Shown in pieces: positions 8,726 to 16,461 of a stretch of 34,269 bases of DNA. The stretch is from an uncultured Pirellulaceae bacterium. GTDB taxonomy: Bacteria > Planctomycetota > Planctomycetia > Pirellulales > Pirellulaceae. Position numbers and translations under genes: made by a program. The stretch lies in NCBI GenBank assembly GCA_938036435.1, contig CALHPU010000068.1:1-34269 (forward strand), read 5' to 3'. Within the stretch, counting starts at the first letter, position 1, and every line of letters starts with the position of its first letter. The notes under the pieces were generated by a model that worked only from the letters and a program-made list of their open reading frames with translations, was not told the DNA's origin and ran no database searches.

Positions 8726-9147
8726 TGAGCAGTCGCGCTTGCGGGATTTTACGCGACGACAGAATCTATACTCACGGGGCAAATGGCTGCCATTGTGAAG
8801 ATAAACGGGTTGTTACACAGATTCCGGTACTATCAGTTCTCGGGATAGTAACGGCTGTAACTTGAAGGATTGTCCGCGTTAGGTCGATCGCTCCCCAAAA
8901 AAAGACAATCACAAAGGCACTGTCGAGTATAAGCCGATAGCAAAATGAGACGGAGAAACGCCCCAATTTATCACCAAAGTTGGCTAATTTGGCATGTCAC
9001 CCGGTATGTTCACCGATCGCGAATGTATTATTAAACGGGCGCGGCTCTGGCCAGCAGATTCCAGCGGGTTTGAAAGTCATTCCAGCCCCACCTCGCGGTG
9101 CACTTTTTTACATTTAATCGAAACCATCATCGGACCGGTATCGGCAC
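8726..9147. other. Divergent intergenic region
   Basis: About 420 bases between the divergent TolC-like gene and the gene at 9148. Frames here are short and not protein-like. It should hold promoters for both genes, but I found no convincing -35/-10 pair on either strand. Confidence 0.4.
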
Positions 9148-10938
9148 ATGATTTTGTATATTGTCTTTGGATTGATCTTTCTGGCACTGGTCGTGATTGC
9201 GGTCATGTCTGCCAAGGAATTTCACTGGGTCAATTCACTGCTTCTGATTTTCCTGTTCCTTTCGACAGCCGCGGCTTCGATGGGCTTGGCAGGGGTGCTG
9301 CACAAGCGCTCCAAAGCCGTCAAAAAACTGGCCTCGGTAGAGAAGCGATTGGACAAGGTCCGCGCGGACTATAACAAGGCCGTTTTTGGAGGAGCCGATG
9401 CGATCGGTTTTGGCAAATCATCTCTGCGCGCTTTAAGCGCTCAACTGGATCTGCTGCGGGTAGGCCGAGGCCGAGTTTGGAACGGTGGAAAAGTTGTTGC
9501 CGCCGATGGTGAGTGGACTTTCACTTTTCCAACAGCCGTTCCTGAAGGCGGAGAAAGCCAATTGAAAAGTCTTCAAGAGATTGAAGTTCACGTTTTCAAA
9601 GAAGAGGCTCGACAGATCAAAGTTTCCTCCGGCCCCACGCAGGTCTCGATCCCTGTTGATTATGTTGGCAAGTTCCGTATTGTAGAAGCCACACTTCAGG
9701 GATTCCTGCTTGAGCCGGTACGCATCATCGATGTTACAGAAGCAGCGCAGCCAACGGGCACTTGGACAGTGTTCGAGAAGATGCCACTGGATCGCCGTGG
9801 ATCCTTTAAGGATGCTCTCGCTGCGATCAACCCGGATGCTGACGTTGAAAATATTTCGATTGGTGATTTCCGCCGGATTTTGGAAACCCAGTTCTTTCCC
9901 GCAGAAAACTTCCCATTTGATGCTGATTCGGCTGAGTACGAAAAACTGATCGATCGATATGCGTTTGACGGACAATCATTGGGTCAGATTGAAAAATGGG
10001 TCGAAGGCCAGATAAACAGTGGCAACCGAAAATCGGGAGCGTTCCAACCTCCACCGGAAGAAGTCCATGTCAAATATCGCTTCAACAAAGAGTCCAAAGA
10101 ATTCACCGTCGATGCTGATGGAAATCTGGAGACCGAAGGGGCATTCACGCCGCTGGGATTGGCGATCGCCAGAAACCTGCATGTGGGTTCGAAAGTTAAA
10201 TTTAAAGAAAATGATGAAGTCATTATCGATTCGCTGACCGCTGCGGGATATGACCGTGCCGGAACACAAATCGAGCCTTTCTCCAGCACGGCCGATGTCA
10301 CCGAAGTGGATCGAATCTACATTCGCAGCAACCGAGATTTCCCTTATCTGTTCGCCCGACTTTCGGATCGAGGTATTAAGCGGCGTGAGAATTTGATTGA
10401 TCGCAAAGAGGACAACAACCTGTACGACAACGCGATTGCAAAAAATCTCGCTCAACAGATTCAAGAGCGCACACGTATCCAAAGTGACCTTGAATCTGAC
10501 AATGAAAATCTTGAGAACGATCGCGACACGATCGTTGCACTAGAGTCCCGTCGCCAGCAACAGGTCGACGACATGCTGGCGAAGATCGAGCGACTAAAAG
10601 TGGAGCAAGAAATGCTTCGCGGCCGCTTAGGAGAGATCAGCCGCAGCACAATGCGAGACTCCGCCAGCCAAACGACCTTGCCGGTCAGCATCGAACCACC
10701 GACGATCATTGAACAACCGGTGCAGCCAACCTTCGAGCAGCCAATTGGGCCACCCGTTATGCAACCGCTTGATGGAGGAATCATCCTTGAAGCTCCGCAA
10801 CCGTTTGTGCCAACGCCAGCAGCTCAACCGCTGCCTCGATCGATTCCTCTATCGGTTCCCAGATCCATTCCTCTATCGCAGCCAAACGCTCCGACCCTGC
10901 CTCGCGGCACTTTCGAGAGCTTTGAAGTGTACGAGTAA
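9148..10938 (+). CDS. Two-TM coiled-coil protein with Pro-rich tail, function unknown
   Basis: A 596-residue protein I cannot assign. Residues 1-20 and about 28-50 are two hydrophobic membrane helices, the first possibly a signal anchor. A short coiled coil follows (about 50-80). A beta-rich region at about 95-210 includes VWNGGKVVAADGEWTFTF and a segment on cofactor- or ligand-free scaffolding residues. The middle (about 220-400) is mixed and acidic. A strong coiled coil covers about 430-500 (ERTRIQSDLESDNENLENDR onward). The last 80 residues are Pro/Gln-rich with repeated PRSIPLS. The layout suggests a membrane-anchored structural or scaffolding protein exposed on one face. No ribosome binding site is obvious; the hydrophobic start supports the ATG at 9148. 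Confidence 0.8.
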   Translation: MILYIVFGLIFLALVVIAVMSAKEFHWVNSLLLIFLFLSTAAASMGLAGVLHKRSKAVKKLASVEKRLDKVRADYNKAVFGGADAIGFGKSSLRALSAQLDLLRVGRGRVWNGGKVVAADGEWTFTFPTAVPEGGESQLKSLQEIEVHVFKEEARQIKVSSGPTQVSIPVDYVGKFRIVEATLQGFLLEPVRIIDVTEAAQPTGTWTVFEKMPLDRRGSFKDALAAINPDADVENISIGDFRRILETQFFPAENFPFDADSAEYEKLIDRYAFDGQSLGQIEKWVEGQINSGNRKSGAFQPPPEEVHVKYRFNKESKEFTVDADGNLETEGAFTPLGLAIARNLHVGSKVKFKENDEVIIDSLTAAGYDRAGTQIEPFSSTADVTEVDRIYIRSNRDFPYLFARLSDRGIKRRENLIDRKEDNNLYDNAIAKNLAQQIQERTRIQSDLESDNENLENDRDTIVALESRRQQQVDDMLAKIERLKVEQEMLRGRLGEISRSTMRDSASQTTLPVSIEPPTIIEQPVQPTFEQPIGPPVMQPLDGGIILEAPQPFVPTPAAQPLPRSIPLSVPRSIPLSQPNAPTLPRGTFESFEVYE

Positions 10939-11047
10939 GCGTTCTTGCTCCGCATAATTCACCTGCTTCAGGCCAACTGTCGGGCAATATCTGTTGCCGC
11001 TGCAAAACATGCGGCCGCTTCTGAGATGCCTTTGTGCGCCGCAATTC

Positions 11048-11115
11048 GTGGCGTCAGCCTCCAGCTTGCGAATCCTACCACTATGTAAAAGTGGCAAGCA
11101 GGATGCTTACCCCAC
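11048..11115 (-). repeat. 68-bp hairpin element, copy 2 (inverted)
   Basis: Arms gtggcgtcagcctccagctt and aagcaggatgcttaccccac are imperfect inverted repeats. The reverse complement of the whole stretch aligns with 5664-5728, including the shared internal ggattcgcaagct. It fills part of the 348-base gap between the genes at 9148 and 11287. Nothing else was recognised in that gap; a 70-codon frame across it is an artefact of the repeat. Confidence 0.8.
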
Positions 11116-11286
11116 GTTTCAGCTGCAACCGAGCGCTGGGTGTCTATTTTGCGGTCTAGGCGGAAAATGTGACGGAGGATTTCTTTTTGCCGTGTCGTAC
11201 TGGTAGAATTCTAATGCCACGCTGCAACCGCCGATAGCATTAACAATGGCTCTCCCTTTTCTCACCTGACACCGGAAACCAATCAA

Positions 11287-12171
11287 ATGGGTTTTGAGGA
11301 TCGACACTATTCACAAAGCAACATTCCTAGGAGCGGTCTGTCGCAATATTCGATGATCACGATTTTGATTGCGATTAACGCGATCGTGTTCGTGCTGGAC
11401 ATGTTCTCGCCAGCGATCCGAAATCCGGAAACTGGCGCGGTCTTTGGTCACGAACTCACTAACTATCTCAAGCTAAGCACATATCATTGGTACTTGCCTT
11501 GGACGTGGCTGACGCATGGATTTTCTCACGCTTCGATCGACACAGAGATTGGTTTTTGGCACATTGGCGGAAACATGCTAACGCTGTTCTTTCTCGGTCG
11601 ACCGATCGAACAACGCCTTGGTCGTTGGGAGTTTCTAAAATTCTATCTGCTGGCGATCTTGGCAGGCGGTGCCGGATTTTACCTTGTGCAATTTCTCTCA
11701 GGCTGGCCGCCAGCGTCAGTGCTGGGTGCCTCAGGCGCTGTTTCCGGTGTCGTGGCCCTATTCATTTTCTACTACCCGCGTCAGACACTATTGATTTGGG
11801 GCATACTGCCTGTGCCGGCATGGCTCCTAGGGATCATCATGTTGCTGATGAATTTGAAATACGCACTCGTTCCCGGCAGTGGAATCTCGTGGGAGGCTCA
11901 CTTGGCGGGTGCAGCGTTTGGTCTGGCGTATTTCTGGTTTGGTTGGAATTTTTCCAGCTTGAGGATGCCCAATACCATCGCCGACAAACTCTCTGCGTCG
12001 GGTCCCCTAAAGATTCACAATCCCGACGCACGTGACCCCAACGCAAAACTAACCCAGCAGGCCGACGCAATCCTGGAAAAGATTAACGTCCAAGGCGAAG
12101 ATAGTTTGACCGGACGTGAGCGAAAGCTGCTCAAACGTTACAGTGAAATGGTGCGTCAACAGCGGCAATGA
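11287..12171 (+). CDS. Rhomboid-family intramembrane serine protease
   Basis: A 294-residue polytopic membrane protein that cleaves single-pass membrane substrates inside the bilayer. The catalytic Ser149 sits in GASGAVSG and the catalytic His205 in WEAHLAGAAFG. HIGGNML at about 92-98 provides the conserved His and Asn of the oxyanion region. Six hydrophobic helices fit the bacterial rhomboid core. The C-terminal 70 residues are soluble and end in a short helical motif (GEDSLTGRERKLLKRYSEMV), which I recall as a common tail of rhomboids in planctomycetes and Bacteroidetes. The neighbouring GTPase operon starts 110 bases downstream with its own promoter, so it is probably a separate unit, but its one-TM proteins could in principle be substrates. 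Confidence 0.93.
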   Translation: MGFEDRHYSQSNIPRSGLSQYSMITILIAINAIVFVLDMFSPAIRNPETGAVFGHELTNYLKLSTYHWYLPWTWLTHGFSHASIDTEIGFWHIGGNMLTLFFLGRPIEQRLGRWEFLKFYLLAILAGGAGFYLVQFLSGWPPASVLGASGAVSGVVALFIFYYPRQTLLIWGILPVPAWLLGIIMLLMNLKYALVPGSGISWEAHLAGAAFGLAYFWFGWNFSSLRMPNTIADKLSASGPLKIHNPDARDPNAKLTQQADAILEKINVQGEDSLTGRERKLLKRYSEMVRQQRQ

Positions 12172-12213
12172 GGGCTAAGTCTTCGCTTGATATATTCTGG
12201 TAGCCCATCAAGT

Positions 12214-12242
12214 TTGAGTTAAGCACAGTGACCAGTTATACT
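12214..12242 (+). promoter_or_regulatory. Sigma70-type promoter of the GTPase operon
   Basis: TTGAGT at 12214-12219, a spacer of exactly 17, and TATACT at 12237-12242. The predicted start is near 12249, giving a leader of about 33 bases to the TTG start codon at 12282. It suggests that the four genes from 12282 to 20271 are transcribed separately from the rhomboid gene. Confidence 0.6.
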
Positions 12243-12281
12243 TAAGGCCGTCCTCTTTCCCATTTTTCGCGGTGCTTTTCT

Positions 12282-13574
12282 TTGGATGCTATAAACGTAA
12301 CGACCGAGCTACTTAGCAAGGCGATTTGCCCCAACTGTTGGACCGAGTTTGCGGTTGAAGATGTCAAATGGATTTCGGCTCACGAAGATCTGCTGGGTGA
12401 CTATCGAGCAGGACCAGATTCCAACCAACGATTCCGGCCAACGCGTTTTGATGTCCATGGCAACGCAATCGATGTTAAGGGCCTCAGCTGTCAGGACCTC
12501 TCCTGCCCCAACTGCCACCTAAAGATTCCTCGATCGGTGCTCGTGTTCCAATCGTTCTTCGTATCGATTGCAGGCACTCCCTCCTGTGGAAAATCGTTTT
12601 ACTTGGCCGCGATGGTTTGGAAGATGCGACAATCGTTCCCCAAAATGTTCAAACTACTTGTCGCGGATTCCGACGGCGAATGCAACAAGATCCTCAACAG
12701 CTACGAAGACCAACTCTTTTTCTCCTCGGACAAATCTGGATTGGTAAAGCTAGCCAAAACTGATGTCACGGGCGATTGGTATTCGGTCGTTCAGTATGCC
12801 GACCAAGCGGTGACTTATCCAAAGCCGTTTTATTTTGACATCCGGCCGTCAGAAGAACATTTCAATTCGGCACAAACTCGCAAGCTCTCGCGCTTGCTGT
12901 GCGTTTACGACAACGCGGGTGAATCTTTCCTGCCCGGTGCCGACACCGTCGCCAATCCCGTGACGCGTCACCTTGGGATCGCTCAGGCTTGGCTGTTCTG
13001 TTTCGACCCCACGCAAGACCCTCGATTTCGACGGGCGTTGAAGGGCAAGAGCAACGACCATCAGGTCAACGAGGGCCCTGTAACAGCGCGTCAGGAATCT
13101 GTGCTAAATGAAATGATCAACCGCATCCGAAAGCACAGTGACCTCGGCCTTAAAGACAAAACCAACCGCCCGTTGATTATCGTCTGCACCAAGTTCGACG
13201 CATGGGAGAACATCTTTGGGGAATTGCCATCGCCCTGGTTGAAGTCCACGAGGACTGGCAGTCACGTTCTAAACATGGACACAATCGAACTGGTATCGGA
13301 CAAACTCAAAGAGATCCTCAGCCAGCTGTGCCCAGAACTTGTGTCTGCCTCCCAATCGATCTCGGATCTGGTTTACTTTATCCCCGTCAGTGCGACAGGT
13401 GACTCACCGGTGAAAGATCCACGATCGGGTGATTACCGCGTACGCGCCGATTTCATCAAACCCGTTTGGTGCGAGGTGCCTGTCCTATTGGCGATGGCCC
13501 ACCGAGCTCCAAAGCTGGTCAAGGCGGCCAGAACCAGCGATACCGGAGTCGGCAAAAAGCGGCCGGCGCGATAA
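12282..13574 (+). CDS. Zinc-ribbon P-loop GTPase (DO-GTPase2-like)
   Basis: A 430-residue soluble protein. Residues 16-19 (CPNC) and 75-78 (CPNC), plus Cys70, form a probable N-terminal zinc ribbon. The nucleotide-binding core follows: Walker A GTPSCGKS at 98-105; a G3-like motif DNAGE at 210-214; and a G4-like motif TKFD at 303-306 preceded by a hydrophobic strand (PLIIVC). This order and the TKxD specificity motif indicate a GTPase, resembling the Double-GTPase (DO-GTPase) group of GTPase-centred systems. I assign that subgroup from memory, with moderate confidence. The start must be TTG at 12282, because the first in-frame Met lies beyond the P-loop and the zinc ribbon would be lost. The next gene starts 36 bases downstream and encodes a protein with a GTPase-associated N-terminal domain. 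Confidence 0.85.
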   Translation: MDAINVTTELLSKAICPNCWTEFAVEDVKWISAHEDLLGDYRAGPDSNQRFRPTRFDVHGNAIDVKGLSCQDLSCPNCHLKIPRSVLVFQSFFVSIAGTPSCGKSFYLAAMVWKMRQSFPKMFKLLVADSDGECNKILNSYEDQLFFSSDKSGLVKLAKTDVTGDWYSVVQYADQAVTYPKPFYFDIRPSEEHFNSAQTRKLSRLLCVYDNAGESFLPGADTVANPVTRHLGIAQAWLFCFDPTQDPRFRRALKGKSNDHQVNEGPVTARQESVLNEMINRIRKHSDLGLKDKTNRPLIIVCTKFDAWENIFGELPSPWLKSTRTGSHVLNMDTIELVSDKLKEILSQLCPELVSASQSISDLVYFIPVSATGDSPVKDPRSGDYRVRADFIKPVWCEVPVLLAMAHRAPKLVKAARTSDTGVGKKRPAR

Positions 13575-13610
13575 CCCTTTCCCCGTAGTCTCAGTCTGAA
13601 ACAGGCAGTT

Positions 13611-16412
13611 GTGCAAGAGCTAATCTTTACATCCTCATCGCGTGGCCTTCAGGTCGGCAAAAGTGGATTCTGCACCGTTGCGGCAACCGCAGGGATGACG
13701 CCGGGCCTGATCCGGATGCTCGAAAGTTTGAGCGGTTACCGACATCTGTTTCCGCCGGGCACGCCCGAGGCGAAAAAGAATCCGATCGCGTACTCTTATG
13801 TCAGGGCCAAAGTCGGCAACGACTTCCGCTACGTTCTTTCGCGCGTCAAAGACTGCGGCATCGATTATTCAGGACGATCCAATAAGATCGCTCACCATCT
13901 GTCTCTGGCGAGCAACATTCAGTCCAGCAGCCCAACGCGCACGCTGTTGGAGAAAAAGTTCTTCGTAGACCAGTGGGAGAAACCTGCGGCCAATCTACCA
14001 CCGAGAAACCTGCCTGGCAAATTTTCCAAACCATCTCCTTGCACGTTCTGGCAAAAAATTGCCGGAGACGCTGGCTGGGCGGGCGAACTGATCGAGTCCT
14101 GCCAGATGAACAAGGTCGTGTACCTCGTCGTCAAACCATCAACGCCCGTGATGGGTTTAATTCACCAAGCAATTTCTCTGTTGCCGGCCGATCAGCAATG
14201 GCATTACACGTTCTGCACTTTCTATCGTCAGATGCCGCCCAACGTTGATTGCCAAATTCGATGCGTGATGAAAAACTCCCCCGAGATGGAGCTGACCCGC
14301 CAATCTTCCAACAACGTGCTAATCGATTTGACCAAACCATTGGGTAAGTCGCTCAGCTGCTGGGCTGAAAACGCGCGAAAGGGGATCTTGATCGAAGGCC
14401 AGCGGCCGGCTGTGGAGCCCATTCCCACTCCAGCGGATATCCCAACTCCGGCGGACATCGATCGGCAACGCGCCGCAAGACCAACGCTGCCCAGTGCCAT
14501 GCCGGACCTGCGCTCATCGGCAAAAAATGATCCACCGCAACTACGTCGGCGGCAGGATCCTCCCGAAGAAGAATTAGACGTACTGGAAATCGAACCTACG
14601 CCGCTGTGGAAACGGGCTGTGGTCGCGGCAGCGGTGGCTTTGGTGCTCGGGGGCATCACCAGCGTCGTCATGTACCCTGAAATGTACAAGGGATTGTTCT
14701 CTTTCAGTTTTTTCAAGTCTGGCCCAAGCGTCAGCCGGTTTGCCAGTGAACGTCCCAGTAACGCACCTCCTCCCAAACCAAAGACCAATCCAGCTCTGAT
14801 CGATAATGGCAATGCCGCTGTATCCGTTGAGGCATCGGGCGTTGACGCCGGGGATGTCCAAGTTTCTGAAACAGAACAAACGGGTACTGACGCACTGATG
14901 GAACAGGACGTGGCCCCATCGCCAAACGACGTATCGGCATCCAAGACTCCAGCTCGTTCCCCGGCCGATCGCACCGGCAGTCGCAAAACGGAACCATCAG
15001 TGGCACCACGTAGTGACCGCAGTCGCAACTCAACCGGATTCCGATCAGAGCTTCCCGGAATAGCGCGGCAACCAGCAACGAGACAGCCAGTAGTAACTCC
15101 ACCAACAGTGTCCTCGCCAGCGGTATTGCCCGAAGTAGCCCCACCTGCTGCTGATACCACAGTGGCTGCCACTACCAACGACGCTGATCCGACGCAACAA
15201 GCCACTCTATCCCCACCGCCGTTAGCAGAAACGCTTATCGAAATCGACTCATTGCAATCCGTCTCATTTTCGCCGCAGTGGGATTTAATCGAACCGTCAC
15301 GCAACCCGATTCCCGTCATCGTTGCGACTCACCAGCGGCAAAGCGATATGGGAATCGAATTTGATATACAACCGTCTCCTGAATTTAGCGCTACCGCACC
15401 GGCAGTCACCAGCCGTCAAATCTCGCCTCGTCGCTGGGATATCGCTGTCGCCGGACGAGCGACAGGGTATTTTCAATTGCTCGACAGCAGCTCTGGTTCA
15501 CGTTTGGAATTTCAATGTAAACTTGACGACGATGGAGATGTCGATGCGCTGACCGACGACATCGACTTCATTAATCATTGCCAGTTGCGAATCGAGTACG
15601 CGCGCGACATAGCAACTGTGTTTCCGTTGGGTATAGAGTTTGTAAGAGGCCACATTGGGCTGGATAACAAGCGACGTAACAATGACGTTAAATTCGCTCG
15701 CGGCAATGCTAACTTGAACGACCTGTTAGAAAGCGAATCGCTTGAACTGGTTTACGACGTTCATGGATTCAGCACCACGGACTCGGTGCGGTGGCATTCC
15801 ATCGGCGGTACGACATCGAAAAAAGAAGGCTTTGACGATCACGATGAAGATGCACCAGAGAACGAAGCGTTGCAAACACCGCATACTCCAATTGACTTCA
15901 AGCTTGACCTAAGCGAAACGGCGTTTGATGGATTTTCGCCCGATCAATCAGCGCGACTTGAGGATCTTAACCCTAGGTTGCGTCTGATCATCTACAAGCC
16001 AACCGGGAAACCACTGCGGTATCTATGGCAGCGTTTTTTGGTTGATGCTCCGGGTTACTCGGATGTTGAACTTAAATCGTGGCGGTTTGGCAATCATCCA
16101 TTGGGCGTGATTCGGCGCGATTATAATAAGCGCAAGTCTGCAATGGAGCGTGCGGGAGCCGGGGAAGCCGTCGGCGATGGCGAACAACTGATCGACATCG
16201 TCAATGCCGAGATCGATTTCCTTGATGATGTCTACAAAAAAACGGCAAAGACATTGCAGATCGACGAACTGATCCCCGGCCGCGCCCCTCATCCGATTGA
16301 GATTCGCAGTGATGGCTTGTTGATGCTGATGTATATTGACATGGGAGATATCGGAAAACAGTGGTCCCTTGAAGACATGAAACAGGCCTACCACGGCAGT
16401 CCAATTGAGTAA
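13611..16412 (+). CDS. GAP1-N2-like GTPase-associated membrane protein
   Basis: A 933-residue protein starting at GTG. Residues 1 to about 250 (QELIFTSSSRGLQVGKSGFC, then LESLSGYRH, then ending NNVLIDLTKPLG) closely resemble the GAP1-N2 domain as I remember it. A Pro-rich link with the repeat PTPADIPTPADI leads to one membrane helix at about 334-356 (AVVAAAVALVLGGITSVVMY). Then come about 170 residues of Pro/Ser/Thr/Ala-rich, probably extended linker, and a C-terminal domain (about 545-933) of beta and mixed character that I do not recognise. The predicted topology puts the GAP1-like domain in the cytoplasm with the GTPase and the C-terminal domain outside the membrane. The GTPase ends 36 bases upstream and the next gene starts 49 bases downstream. 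Biochemical role unknown. Confidence 0.8.
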   Translation: MQELIFTSSSRGLQVGKSGFCTVAATAGMTPGLIRMLESLSGYRHLFPPGTPEAKKNPIAYSYVRAKVGNDFRYVLSRVKDCGIDYSGRSNKIAHHLSLASNIQSSSPTRTLLEKKFFVDQWEKPAANLPPRNLPGKFSKPSPCTFWQKIAGDAGWAGELIESCQMNKVVYLVVKPSTPVMGLIHQAISLLPADQQWHYTFCTFYRQMPPNVDCQIRCVMKNSPEMELTRQSSNNVLIDLTKPLGKSLSCWAENARKGILIEGQRPAVEPIPTPADIPTPADIDRQRAARPTLPSAMPDLRSSAKNDPPQLRRRQDPPEEELDVLEIEPTPLWKRAVVAAAVALVLGGITSVVMYPEMYKGLFSFSFFKSGPSVSRFASERPSNAPPPKPKTNPALIDNGNAAVSVEASGVDAGDVQVSETEQTGTDALMEQDVAPSPNDVSASKTPARSPADRTGSRKTEPSVAPRSDRSRNSTGFRSELPGIARQPATRQPVVTPPTVSSPAVLPEVAPPAADTTVAATTNDADPTQQATLSPPPLAETLIEIDSLQSVSFSPQWDLIEPSRNPIPVIVATHQRQSDMGIEFDIQPSPEFSATAPAVTSRQISPRRWDIAVAGRATGYFQLLDSSSGSRLEFQCKLDDDGDVDALTDDIDFINHCQLRIEYARDIATVFPLGIEFVRGHIGLDNKRRNNDVKFARGNANLNDLLESESLELVYDVHGFSTTDSVRWHSIGGTTSKKEGFDDHDEDAPENEALQTPHTPIDFKLDLSETAFDGFSPDQSARLEDLNPRLRLIIYKPTGKPLRYLWQRFLVDAPGYSDVELKSWRFGNHPLGVIRRDYNKRKSAMERAGAGEAVGDGEQLIDIVNAEIDFLDDVYKKTAKTLQIDELIPGRAPHPIEIRSDGLLMLMYIDMGDIGKQWSLEDMKQAYHGSPIE

Positions 16413-16461
16413 TCAGTGGGTTTTAGTTTGAACATACGGCAATAGATTTTCGGGATGCTTG

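Noticed and set aside
8322-8865. Two plus-strand frames of 136-158 codons opposite the TolC-like gene start
   Set aside because: Arg/His-rich translation, no ribosome binding site, and overlap with a well-supported lipoprotein signal on the other strand.
14228-15319. 363-codon open frame on the minus strand
   Set aside because: It lies opposite the Pro/Ser/Thr linker of the GAP1-like protein; its Gly/Ser/Thr/Val-rich composition is the mirror of that codon bias and no start signal is seen.
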